Assembly (NCBI GenBank): GCA_034437895.1
Contig: DAOTTO010000325.1
Location: forward strand, 37,044 to 101,043
Direction of reading: 5' to 3'
Source of the DNA: JANRLJ01 sp034437895
GTDB taxonomy: Bacteria > Chloroflexota > Anaerolineae > Aggregatilineales > Phototrophicaceae
DNA: 64,000 nt
The translations under genes were made by a program, and so were the position numbers. This document shows positions 1 to 7,955 of the stretch, one piece after another. The notes below the pieces were generated by a model. The model had not been told where the DNA came from and made no database searches. It worked only from the letters and a program-made list of their open reading frames with translations. Within the stretch, counting starts at the first letter, position 1. Each line of letters begins with the position of its first letter.

Positions 1-132
1 GATTGCATTCTCAATGACCGCCCCTCCCCTACGGATGGGATACAGGGTTTTATCGCTGTCAATGTGTTAGATGCCATCTATGAGTCAGCCCTTCAAAAGC
101 GTGAAATTGCGCTCGCCACTAGAGCAGAATAA
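1..132 (+). CDS. Gfo/Idh/MocA-family oxidoreductase, C-terminal end (partial)
   Basis: The window opens inside a frame that runs 43 codons to the TAA at 130-132. The visible end (DRPSPTDGIQGFIAVNVLDA followed by an ESALQKREIAL stretch) matches the usual C-terminus of NAD(P)-dependent sugar dehydrogenases of the Gfo/Idh/MocA family, where a P-x-DG-x2-G-x4-V pattern precedes a final helix and a short strand. The Rossmann domain lies outside the window, so substrate and length cannot be judged. A strong hairpin terminator follows 12 nt after the stop, so this gene ends its transcription unit. The family call rests on about 40 residues only. Confidence 0.6.
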   Translation, partial: DCILNDRPSPTDGIQGFIAVNVLDAIYESALQKREIALATRAE

Positions 133-144
133 ATTTAATACTGT

Positions 145-187
145 GATGCAGAGATAAATATGATCTCTGCATCTATTTATTTTTTAA
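145..187 (+). terminator. Rho-independent terminator
   Basis: A perfect 11-bp stem (GATGCAGAGAT at 145-155 with its complement at 163-173), a 7-nt loop, and then the T-rich run tatttatttttt. It ends the oxidoreductase transcript and separates it from the MFS gene. Confidence 0.85.
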
Positions 188-245
188 TACTATTGAGAGA
201 CTTATCAATTTTTAACTGATTCATACCTTCTTAAACTTATAACTC

Positions 246-254
246 TGGTATAAG
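246..254 (+). promoter_or_regulatory. Candidate extended -10 promoter of the MFS gene
   Basis: TGGTATAAG fits an extended -10 element (TG-n-TATAAt). It lies about 30 nt upstream of the Shine-Dalgarno AGGAG at 274-278. I see no good -35 at 17 nt. Position downstream of a terminator and upstream of the gene supports it, but the call rests on one short motif. Confidence 0.35.
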
Positions 255-293
255 AAGCATGGGGACTTTGTATAGGAGATACAGGATGGATTC

Positions 294-1646
294 ATGTCTC
301 TAGTAGAAACAAAATCTGACCGCAAGGAAACAAGAACTTTTTTCGTGATCTGGTTCGGTCAGTTGATTTCTCTCGTGGGTAGTAATATGACTAGCTTTGG
401 GCTGGGGGTATGGATTTCCCAAACAACCGGTTCGGTTACACAATATGCGATTACCATTCTCTGCACCTTAGTACCCACTTCCTTAATCTCCCCTTTTGCT
501 GGTGCCATTGTTGATCGTTTTGATCGCCGTAAAATTATGATTATTAGTGACACAATGGCGGGCTTTAGCTCGTTATTTATCGCTGTGATGTTCTTTACAC
601 AACAACTACAAGTGACCCATATCTATATTGCCGCTATTGTAACAGCCGCCGCAGGCACCTTCCAAACACCTGCCTATCAAGCGACGATTACGCTGCTTGT
701 ACCTAAAGAACAATATCGACGCGCAGCCGGGTTATTACAGCTTTCAGAAGCGCTTGGCTTGTTGATTGCCCCTCCCCTTGCTGGTTTACTGCTGGTCACA
801 ATTCGTCTTGAAGGCATCATCCTGCTCGATTTTTCGACGCTGTTTTTTTCTCTCTTTACATTATTTAGATCGCGTTTTCCTGTACCTGTGTCAAATGGTG
901 ATCCATCACAGCCTCGCCCATCAATTCTTAAAGAAGTCTTTTTTGGATTGAAGTTTATTCTAAAATGGCCAGGGTTTATGACGCTTACTTTCTATGTTGT
1001 GTTTTTCATGCAGCTGCTTTTCGGCTTTGCACTAGCCCTCATTACACCTCTTGTATTGAGTTTCGCTAATGAGGCCGTGTTTGGGATTGTGGTAGGTGTG
1101 GTGGGGCTGGGGGCGCTTGCGGGCGGCATTCTGACAGCCGTTTGGGAAGGGCCTAAAAAACGCACAAACGGCATTTTGATGTTTGCTATACCCTATGCGT
1201 TAAGCCTGATTCTCGGCGGCTTACTTCCTGATGCGCGTTTGGTTGCGTTCGCTGGATTCTTGTTGGCAATCTCTCATGCGATGGTCAGTGGTTTTTCGCG
1301 GGTATTATGGCAAGTAAAGGTTGCGCCGGAAATTCAGGGGCGTGTCTTTTCCACAAGATTGTTGATTGCAGTCGGCGCTCAAGCCATTGGTACACTGATG
1401 GCAGGACCATTAGCGGATAGATTTTTCGGCCCCATGATGATGCCAGACGGCGCATTAGCCGGAAGTATAGGCAAAATTATTGGCGTGGGCGAAGGACGCG
1501 GTATTGGTCTGATGTTTATTATTTTGGGCATTCTCGCCTTTATAGGCACATTCGTTGCTTTCTTAAACCCGTATTTACGCCATCTTGAACGCGATATGCC
1601 CGATCACAGCGGCTCTGAAGTCCCAATAATTGCTTCATCCTCTTGA
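294..1646 (+). CDS. Major facilitator superfamily transporter
   Basis: A 450-residue integral membrane protein with about 12 hydrophobic segments, the usual length for an MFS carrier. The segment from residue 12 (FFVIWFGQLISLVGSNMTSF) and the loop D-R-F-D-R-R near residue 75 (motif A, G-x3-D-R-x-[GD]-R-R type) are typical of the EntS/enterobactin-exporter-like branch common in soil and aquatic bacteria. It probably exports a small molecule by proton antiport; the substrate cannot be told. It stands alone between a terminator and the polyamine operon. ATG 294 is the only in-frame start, since a TAG lies at 273. The AGGAG at 274-278 is 15 nt away, while an out-of-frame ATG at 286 sits at the ideal 7 nt and opens a 5-codon ORF that ends across this start. 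Confidence 0.85.
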   Translation: MSLVETKSDRKETRTFFVIWFGQLISLVGSNMTSFGLGVWISQTTGSVTQYAITILCTLVPTSLISPFAGAIVDRFDRRKIMIISDTMAGFSSLFIAVMFFTQQLQVTHIYIAAIVTAAAGTFQTPAYQATITLLVPKEQYRRAAGLLQLSEALGLLIAPPLAGLLLVTIRLEGIILLDFSTLFFSLFTLFRSRFPVPVSNGDPSQPRPSILKEVFFGLKFILKWPGFMTLTFYVVFFMQLLFGFALALITPLVLSFANEAVFGIVVGVVGLGALAGGILTAVWEGPKKRTNGILMFAIPYALSLILGGLLPDARLVAFAGFLLAISHAMVSGFSRVLWQVKVAPEIQGRVFSTRLLIAVGAQAIGTLMAGPLADRFFGPMMMPDGALAGSIGKIIGVGEGRGIGLMFIILGILAFIGTFVAFLNPYLRHLERDMPDHSGSEVPIIASSS

Positions 1647-1719
1647 AAGAATGTGCTTTTTAATCACCAAATATGACCCGAAATATGATAAGGTAAATTT
1701 ACAAAATCTTAACAATATT

Positions 1720-1741
1720 TTGACAAATTAACCTGTATAAT
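1720..1741 (+). promoter_or_regulatory. Promoter-like AT-rich segment before the polyamine operon
   Basis: A consensus TATAAT at 1736-1741 and a consensus TTGACA at 1720-1725 are both present, but only 10 nt apart, so they cannot serve together as a standard sigma-70 pair. The TATAAT may work with a weaker upstream element. The segment is AT-rich and lies about 120 nt before the decarboxylase start. Confidence 0.35.
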
Positions 1742-1820
1742 ATGGCTTCCTTCTGAATAAAAACAGGCGGAACAAAAATCACCTAACCGATAGCTTTAGC
1801 GTACACAACGAAAGGAAGAA

Positions 1821-1845
1821 AGCGCCTAGCGCTGTTAAAAACAGC
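1821..1845 (+). promoter_or_regulatory. Two overlapping, mutually exclusive hairpins in the polyamine operon leader
   Basis: AGCGC-cta-GCGCT (1821-1833) and GCTGTT-aaa-AACAGC (1831-1845) share bases 1831-1833, so only one can form fully. The second ends a few nt before the probable ribosome site (AAGGTG, from about 1848) of the decarboxylase. The geometry would suit translational control. There is no other evidence. Confidence 0.35.
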
Positions 1846-1861
1846 CCAAGGTGCAGAAACT

Positions 1862-3046
1862 ATGGTAGAAGTCCCTCTGGACATTGTTTTGAGCGACCCC
1901 CTCACTCAGACCCCTAGCCTCGTTCTCGATCTTGAGACCATTAGCGAAACCTACAACCACTTCACGAACCTGTTTCCCGACGGATTGGTTTACTATGCCA
2001 TGAAGGCGAATGCCAACCCGCAGATCATTCAGCTTATTCTCAATAAGCAAGGTGGAATGGAAATCGCATCTGCTTCAGAATTAGCGCGTGCCTTAGAAGC
2101 AGGCGCTTCAGGAGACCAAATTATTTGCAGCAATCCTATAAAACATCCTGATTTCATTAAAAAAATGCGGGATGTAGGTGTTTATGCAATGGTCGCAGAC
2201 TCAACCTATGAAATCGAGAAAATTGCCGAATATGCGCCGGGCTGCCGGATTTATATCCGCTTATCTGTCGACAACACAGGCAGCGTCTTACCGCTTGCTG
2301 GCAAATTCGGTGTTGATGGAGACTTAGCCCTTGCGTTGTTTGATCAGGCACGCGAACTTGGACTACAACCGATTGGCCTTTCCTTTCATGTTGGGTCTCA
2401 ATGCCTAAGCCCATTTAATTGGGTGAATGCCATTCGCGCCTGCGGCAATGTATGGAAAGAAGCTAATAAACGGGGACATGATCTGTATTTCTTAGATATT
2501 GGGGGCGGTTTCCCAGTAGGACACTACCACGACCAAACCATTCCAACGCTAGAAACGATTAGTCAGGGTGTTATCGGGGCTGTTGAAGACTTTATCCCCT
2601 ATCATCCTAATTTTATGCTTATCCTTGAGCCAGGCCGCGGCCTTGTCGGCGAGTCTGGTCGGCTCATCGCTTCAGTTGTCGGTAAAGCAGAACGCGGGGA
2701 AAGCACTTGGCTTTACCTTGATGTAGGGGTATTCAACGGGCTGATGGAAACATTTGAAGGCTTCCCCCCAGTTGTTCGCCTGCTCAACGATATTGGGCAG
2801 AATCGCCCTATTAAGCGCTATACGATTGCCGGGCCAAGCTGCGATAGCTGCGATGTCGTCGTACGCGATATACTGATGCCAGAAATCCATATCAATGATC
2901 GCTTGGTCTTTTATGATATGGGTGCCTATACCAACGAATACGCGGCGGCGTTCAATGGGTTTCCTGTTCCAAGCGAGATTCTCTTAAATACAGAAATCAT
3001 CCAGCAGCAATATACACCGTCATGGCTGTTGGCGCGTACAAGCTAA
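1862..3046 (+). CDS. PLP-dependent ornithine decarboxylase (fold type III)
   Basis: A 394-residue alanine-racemase-fold decarboxylase that should convert L-ornithine to putrescine in the cytoplasm. The PLP-binding lysine is Lys48 in YYAMKANANP. The Gly-rich phosphate-binding stretch LDIGGGFPVG follows mid-protein, EPGRG binds the cofactor phosphate, and GPSCDSCD (Cys327-Asp328) is the C-D catalytic motif contributed across the dimer interface. Length fits bacterial ODC (about 390 residues) rather than DapF-linked or biosynthetic SpeA enzymes. Lysine/ornithine or diaminopimelate decarboxylases are the main alternatives. The immediate neighbour, homospermidine synthase, uses putrescine and makes ODC the better reading. 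The two genes are 19 nt apart and end at a shared terminator. A leader of about 120 nt with alternative hairpins precedes it. Confidence 0.85.
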   Translation: MVEVPLDIVLSDPLTQTPSLVLDLETISETYNHFTNLFPDGLVYYAMKANANPQIIQLILNKQGGMEIASASELARALEAGASGDQIICSNPIKHPDFIKKMRDVGVYAMVADSTYEIEKIAEYAPGCRIYIRLSVDNTGSVLPLAGKFGVDGDLALALFDQARELGLQPIGLSFHVGSQCLSPFNWVNAIRACGNVWKEANKRGHDLYFLDIGGGFPVGHYHDQTIPTLETISQGVIGAVEDFIPYHPNFMLILEPGRGLVGESGRLIASVVGKAERGESTWLYLDVGVFNGLMETFEGFPPVVRLLNDIGQNRPIKRYTIAGPSCDSCDVVVRDILMPEIHINDRLVFYDMGAYTNEYAAAFNGFPVPSEILLNTEIIQQQYTPSWLLARTS

Positions 3047-3065
3047 AAGGATAAGGTAAGGCTCA

Positions 3066-4514
3066 ATGAAACTTCCTTTTGGTGGACATATTTTAGTCTT
3101 GGGCTGTGGGTCAGTTTCACGCTGCCTACAGCCTTTACTAATGCAACATTTGGAGATGGATTTCTCAAAAATCACCCTCATGGATTTTGCCGATCTAAGA
3201 CACCTTATCCCGGCATCAATTTCTGCCGGGGTAAATTATGTGCAAGATCGAATCACACGCGAGGATTTGGCGCAGAAACTCTCGGCGCATTTAGCAGTCG
3301 GTGATTTGCTGATTGATCTCGCTTGGAATATCGATACAGGGGAAATTATTCAGTGGTGCCACGATCATCATGTGCTGTACTTAAACACGTCCGTCGAATT
3401 GTGGGATCCTTATGAGGATACCACTTCCATGATGCCTACGGAGCGAACTCTTTATGTGCGCCACATGGCCTTACAAAAGCGTGTGAAATCTTGGTCAGAA
3501 AAAGGCCCCACAGCCGTTATAGAACATGGGGCTAATCCCGGCCTCGCAAGCCATTGGACGAAGGCTGGTCTGGAAGATATTGCGGCAGCGATGTTCAAAA
3601 CCAACCTTGAAGCAGCACGGCGTAAAGCACTAGAAACGGCCATAGATCAGGGTAACTTCGCCCAACTTGCCATGCTTGAAGGCGTGAAGGTAATCCATAT
3701 TTCTGAGCGCGATACCCAAATCAGCCATCAGCCCAAAAAAGTGAATGAGTTCGTCAACACATGGTCGGTTGAAGGACTTTATGAGGAAGGCATCGCGCCA
3801 GCAGAAATGGGCTGGGGGACGCATGAACGTCGGCTGCCGCCTAACGCTCACAAACACACCTATGGCGTTGGCAACCAAATCTGTCTGGCACAGATGGGCA
3901 TCAATACCTACGTGCGCTCATGGGTGCCTACCGGTGAAATCATCGGTATGGTTGTGCGGCATGGTGAGGCGTTTACAATCAGCAATCATCTGACGGTTTG
4001 GAACGAAGAAAAACCGATTTACCGCCCAACTGTTCATTATGCCTATCTCCCAACCGACGCAGCCATGAATTCGCTTCATGAGTTAGAAATGCGAAACTTT
4101 CAACTTCAGGAAGCACAGCGCATTATGACCAATGAGATTGACAGTGGTAAAGATGAATTAGGCGTGCTTCTTTTGGGGCATGATCTTAATGGGTGGTGGG
4201 TCGGCTCACAGTTGGATATTCATGAAGCGCGCCAGTTCGCACCAGGACAAAATGCCACAACGTTACAAGTTGCTGCATCAATTTTAAGTGCGGTGATGTG
4301 GATGATTCGCAACCCCCAACAGGGCTTATGTGTGCCGGATGACTTACCCCACAGAGAAATCCTTTCCGTCGCCAACCCTTATTTGGGGACTTCTCCCTCA
4401 ATACAGACAGATTGGACACCACTCAAGTACAGGATTGATCTCTTCGAGAATTTTGGACGACCTAGACCCTCCGACGAAGATATATGGCAGTTTGAAACCT
4501 TTCTAGTGTTGTAA
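3066..4514 (+). CDS. hss: Homospermidine synthase
   Basis: A 482-residue protein of the saccharopine-dehydrogenase-like family that joins two putrescine units (or putrescine plus the aminobutyl group of spermidine) into sym-homospermidine using NAD. The N-terminus carries a Rossmann motif (HILVLGCGSVSRCLQPLL, residues 8-25), and VIEHGANPGLASHWTKAGL near residue 155 is the conserved HSS block. Length agrees with the family (about 470-480). It lies 19 nt behind the decarboxylase, so both are probably co-transcribed, and a perfect 14-bp terminator follows. Together the pair makes homospermidine from ornithine without S-adenosylmethionine decarboxylase or spermidine synthase. Confidence 0.9.
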   Translation: MKLPFGGHILVLGCGSVSRCLQPLLMQHLEMDFSKITLMDFADLRHLIPASISAGVNYVQDRITREDLAQKLSAHLAVGDLLIDLAWNIDTGEIIQWCHDHHVLYLNTSVELWDPYEDTTSMMPTERTLYVRHMALQKRVKSWSEKGPTAVIEHGANPGLASHWTKAGLEDIAAAMFKTNLEAARRKALETAIDQGNFAQLAMLEGVKVIHISERDTQISHQPKKVNEFVNTWSVEGLYEEGIAPAEMGWGTHERRLPPNAHKHTYGVGNQICLAQMGINTYVRSWVPTGEIIGMVVRHGEAFTISNHLTVWNEEKPIYRPTVHYAYLPTDAAMNSLHELEMRNFQLQEAQRIMTNEIDSGKDELGVLLLGHDLNGWWVGSQLDIHEARQFAPGQNATTLQVAASILSAVMWMIRNPQQGLCVPDDLPHREILSVANPYLGTSPSIQTDWTPLKYRIDLFENFGRPRPSDEDIWQFETFLVL

Positions 4515-4532
4515 AAAAATTAAGGCAGTGTT

Positions 4533-4575
4533 AAGCGGGTGATAAACTTTATCACCCGCTTTGTATTAAATTTGA
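4533..4575 (+). terminator. Rho-independent terminator of the polyamine operon
   Basis: A perfect 14-bp palindrome (arms 4533-4546 and 4548-4561) around a single C. In practice the innermost bases open as the loop. It is preceded by an A-run and followed by ttgtattaaattt. It closes the ODC-homospermidine synthase operon. Confidence 0.85.
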
Positions 4576-4636
4576 TTTCACACATTATCTCCATTAAAAT
4601 GCCACTACGATTTTTAAAGAAGAGGAAATAAAGCCC

Positions 4637-5353
4637 ATGATGAGATTATTTGGCAGAGGAAGTAATAAAGCCTTGATGTCCGTCAAAGATGCCGATCTCA
4701 TCGAGACAACCCTGTTAAACAGCGCCCGTAAACTCGATAGGCCGCTTCGTATTTTGGAATGGGGCAGCGGCAAGAGTACCCTTTATTACACGGATATGCT
4801 CTCACAAAATCATGTTCCGTTTGAATGGGTATCGCTGGAGTATGACCGCCTTTATTTTCAAGAGTATCTCGCGCCACGTTTGCAAAATACAGTTAAAAAT
4901 CCTGTCGAAGTACTGTTTTCCGATGCGGGGAAGGTCACACCCTACACGACTTTAAATAACGATAGCAATCCGACTTCCCTTCTACAATTGGTTGTCTTCG
5001 ATTATGGGTTGCTTAAACCGAGTCGGCGTAAAGAAGATCGAGAGATCATGATGGACGATTACGTCATTTACCCTTCCACCCTCCAGAAAACATTCGATGT
5101 GATTATTGTCGATGGACGTAAACGCAGTCGATGCCTGATTGAGGCCGCACAAATTGCGAAAGATCAAACGATTGTCTTCTGTCATGATGCCCACCGTCAA
5201 TATTATCACAGCGCCTTCAATCATTACCCGTATCATCGCCTTGTTGGGGATTGGCTCTGGGTAGGGTCACATTCTAAACAAGCTGTTGAGTTAATTTCTT
5301 CATTTCATGCACAGTCCTTCGGGATTTCGCGTTTTTTCACGATACAGGCTTAA
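4637..5353 (+). CDS. Class I SAM-methyltransferase-like protein of unknown substrate
   Basis: A 238-residue soluble protein. ILEWGSGKSTLYYTDML (residues 39-55) resembles motif I (E/D-x-G-x-G-x-S) of Rossmann-fold methyltransferases; VSLEYD near residue 75 fits the acidic end of strand 2, and DVIIVDGRKRSRCL (about residue 155) fits strand 4. I do not recognise a specific family; similar proteins appear next to polysaccharide or cell-surface genes. The start at 4637 has an A/G-rich site (gaagaggaaataaagccc) just upstream. The next gene probably begins 7 nt after this stop, which suggests co-transcription. Methyl transfer is inferred from the motif only. Confidence 0.5.
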   Translation: MMRLFGRGSNKALMSVKDADLIETTLLNSARKLDRPLRILEWGSGKSTLYYTDMLSQNHVPFEWVSLEYDRLYFQEYLAPRLQNTVKNPVEVLFSDAGKVTPYTTLNNDSNPTSLLQLVVFDYGLLKPSRRKEDREIMMDDYVIYPSTLQKTFDVIIVDGRKRSRCLIEAAQIAKDQTIVFCHDAHRQYYHSAFNHYPYHRLVGDWLWVGSHSKQAVELISSFHAQSFGISRFFTIQA

Positions 5354-5360
5354 CCAAACT

Positions 5361-6608
5361 ATGCTAAATCGCATCGGTTACTACTGCTGGGCTGGGCCAG
5401 GCACCATTCGTATGATCCGCGTCAAGTACTTTACCCCGCGAATCGACGAGCAAAGCCTAATGACCAGCTATGATTACGACTATCTGGCTAAAGCCAAAGA
5501 GTTATTTGGCATTACCGATTTTTGGGCAACTTATTCATGGGGCTTCTCGGATAAAACCGAACAGGAAGATCGCAGTTTCTTGCTCGATAGATTAGATAAC
5601 TTCAAACGTCTTGGGATTAAAGTTCACGCCTATATTCAGGGGCCAAATCTCGTCTATGATGAATTCCCGGATAAAACGTGGTGGGCAAGGGATGAAAAAG
5701 ACCGGCTTATCCCCTATTATCGTGGACGGCGCATGTGTTCTATCCATAATCAGGAGTATGTGGATTATGTCGTCGAAAAAATCCGCGCCACGCACGGATT
5801 GGGTTTTGACGGCATTTTTGTGGACAACATTCAACATGGTCAATTGGGCGTTCCCACTCAGCCCGGTAATCTCCCGTTTGTCTTCTGCGGTGATTATTCT
5901 GCGCCAGCAAGGGCGGAATTTCGTGCTGAAACTGGAACCGATATCCCTGACGATTTTGAGCGTGACCCTGATCTTACCGCTACTTACCTTAATTTTCGCG
6001 TAGAAGCGAATACTCGCTACATTGAATGCTTGGCGGATGTGGTTCATGAGGGTGCGATGGAATTTGGGTCGAATTTTTATGACCCCAAATTTGACCCCAA
6101 GTATATCTATGCCATTGATTTAGATAAAAAAACTGCCGCCCAAGACTACATCCTGTTTGAAAATCATGCCTTGCCCAGCAGTGATGGAAAAAAGAATAAT
6201 GCCTATATCGAGCGCCTCATTGAAAAACGCAAAATCACTAAGCCTGTTTTTGTGGTGAGCTATCGCAACGGCGTTGGCATGGCACCCCAATTCGCGCAGG
6301 AAGACCTTGATAATCTCTACAGCGAAGCATCAAAATCTAATTTTTTGTTGTGTCTAAAGGGCAGCGAGTTCACCACGAAGAATGTCTGGCACAATCTCTA
6401 CCTTGATGAGTATCACCTTCCGCAGCGCAATAAATTGTTGCCCAGGGAAGAAAAAGAGTCGAGTCTTGATGCCCTATTCTTTGCGATGAAAGTGCCTGCT
6501 TTCCGCTGGGTGATGAAGCGTTATTATAATCCACTCTATCGCATCGCCTTTGAGTGGAAGGTTTGCTTCTTTATGGTCAAGATTGTCTACGATACAACCT
6601 TAAAGTAG
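5361..6608 (+). CDS. Glycoside-hydrolase-like TIM-barrel protein, function unknown
   Basis: A 415-residue protein. The segment DFWATYSWGFSDKTEQEDRS, the strand IKVHAYIQGPN and the acidic strand end GFDGIFVDNIQHG are characteristic of (beta/alpha)8 barrels such as putative glycosidases that cleave or bind carbohydrate. Candidate catalytic acids are the Asp in IFVDN and the Glu/Asp in later strands. No signal peptide is seen. A longer version of the frame would start at 5307 and overlap the upstream gene by 47 nt. ATG 5361 (MLNRIGYYCWAGPG) lies 7 nt after that gene's stop and is preferred. It ends 10 nt from the convergent BenE gene with no terminator visible between. No GH family number can be given. 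Confidence 0.5.
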   Translation: MLNRIGYYCWAGPGTIRMIRVKYFTPRIDEQSLMTSYDYDYLAKAKELFGITDFWATYSWGFSDKTEQEDRSFLLDRLDNFKRLGIKVHAYIQGPNLVYDEFPDKTWWARDEKDRLIPYYRGRRMCSIHNQEYVDYVVEKIRATHGLGFDGIFVDNIQHGQLGVPTQPGNLPFVFCGDYSAPARAEFRAETGTDIPDDFERDPDLTATYLNFRVEANTRYIECLADVVHEGAMEFGSNFYDPKFDPKYIYAIDLDKKTAAQDYILFENHALPSSDGKKNNAYIERLIEKRKITKPVFVVSYRNGVGMAPQFAQEDLDNLYSEASKSNFLLCLKGSEFTTKNVWHNLYLDEYHLPQRNKLLPREEKESSLDALFFAMKVPAFRWVMKRYYNPLYRIAFEWKVCFFMVKIVYDTTLK

Positions 6609-6618
6609 TGGGTTGATA

Positions 6619-7872
6619 TTATGCTTCTGTTATAGGTCGGCGGATTTGCATCATCGTATGGACAGCCATACCCGCCACCAATCCCCAAAACGGCGCACCA
6701 ATCCCTAGCAATGTAAAATCCGCGGCGGTGCAAAGAAAAGCGACAATCGCCGCATCACGATAATCTGGTTTTTCCATCGCGCCGCCTAACGAGGTGGCAA
6801 TAACGCCGCTCAATGAGAGACCAGCGATTGTGGAGACAAATACACTTGGGAAGACGTAAAACAAGTCAACGACTGCCGCACCGAATAATCCCAAGGTAAC
6901 ATGCCATGCCCCAGAGGCTACAGCGCTGCTATACCGTTTGTCATGATCGGGCTGGGCATCTGGCCCTACCACAATCGCCGCCGTCAGCGCACCTAAGCAG
7001 TTACCGTGTCCGCCGAAAAACGCCAAAATCATCGAAATCGCCCCAGTGATTGTCAAAATCCCGTTGATCGGCGCATCATAGCCATTAGCCCGTAAAACTG
7101 CCTGCCCCGGCGCGTATTGAGAGCTAACCGCCAAAGCAAAAAGCGGGAGCGCGAGGCTCAATGCTGCCTCGATTGTAAAAGTTGGCATGGTGATGATAGG
7201 CAGAGTCATAACGAGGCGTACTTGGGTAAAATTAAGCTGCCCCAAAGTCCCTGCAATAAGCACACCAATCACCATCGCACCTAAACTCGGCGCACGAAAT
7301 TTAAATCGCTTCATTAAAAAGAAAACTGCCACCATTGCAACAATCATGAGTGGATTGTTCGGATTATCATCTAACGCATTAAAAAGTCCTAATCCAAATC
7401 GCAGCAGCACACCGCCCAAAACCGCCAATACAACGGGTTGGGGAATTAACTTCATAACACGTCCAAATAAACCGCTCATACCCAATAACGTCACAGCAGC
7501 CGCGCTTAAAAGATATGCCCCAATCGCCTCAGAAAGCGGAAAATTCATAAGGCTGCTCACAAGTAGAGCTGCGCCTGCCGTCGAATATGGCGTAGTAATG
7601 GGCTGTCGAAACAAAAGCGATGTGAAAATGGTCGCAACCCCATTGCCAACAACCACTGCCCATACCCACGAAGATGTTTGCTCTGGAGAAAGGTTGGCAG
7701 CAGCAGCGGCGTTCAGGACAATCAACAGAGGCCCAGTATAGTTAATCAGCACGACAATAAAACCGGCTGTAATGCCAGAAAGTGTTATCGCGTTGGGCAG
7801 ATCACGTAGATTGCGCCAAAAATTTCCGAAACTTAACGGCGTAGGTGTAATGAGCGGCGTATCAAGAGCCAT
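6619..7872 (-). CDS. benE: BenE-type benzoate/H+ symporter family carrier
   Basis: A 417-residue membrane protein with about 12 transmembrane segments. The opening LRDLPNAITLSGITAGFIVV, the conserved Pro/Thr-rich QPITTPYSTAGAALL loop near residue 90 and the FGGHGNCLGALTAAIV motif near residue 287 identify the BenE family, which imports benzoate or related aromatic acids with protons. No aromatic-degradation genes are nearby, so the substrate is uncertain; other members are believed to carry purines or organic acids. It is transcribed alone, toward the glycosidase-like gene. The ABC exporter gene on the same strand ends 83 nt upstream. Confidence 0.85.
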   Translation of the reverse strand: MALDTPLITPTPLSFGNFWRNLRDLPNAITLSGITAGFIVVLINYTGPLLIVLNAAAAANLSPEQTSSWVWAVVVGNGVATIFTSLLFRQPITTPYSTAGAALLVSSLMNFPLSEAIGAYLLSAAAVTLLGMSGLFGRVMKLIPQPVVLAVLGGVLLRFGLGLFNALDDNPNNPLMIVAMVAVFFLMKRFKFRAPSLGAMVIGVLIAGTLGQLNFTQVRLVMTLPIITMPTFTIEAALSLALPLFALAVSSQYAPGQAVLRANGYDAPINGILTITGAISMILAFFGGHGNCLGALTAAIVVGPDAQPDHDKRYSSAVASGAWHVTLGLFGAAVVDLFYVFPSVFVSTIAGLSLSGVIATSLGGAMEKPDYRDAAIVAFLCTAADFTLLGIGAPFWGLVAGMAVHTMMQIRRPITEA

Positions 7873-7955
7873 GAAGTGTCCTTAAACAAAGTCGAAAATT
7901 ATAAACACGTATGTCATTATGGCACATGACACGTCATCGTTACTCGGACAATTTG

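Noticed and set aside
1720..1741. TTGACA and TATAAT as a standard promoter pair before the ODC gene
   Set aside because: The spacer is 10 nt instead of about 17; kept only as a promoter-like segment with low confidence.
5592..6047. 151-codon frame antisense to the glycosidase-like gene
   Set aside because: Opposite a well-formed gene; no motif, no ribosome site.
7187..7741. 184-codon open frame on the + strand opposite benE
   Set aside because: Antisense to a clear membrane-protein gene; low-complexity composition typical of shadow frames.
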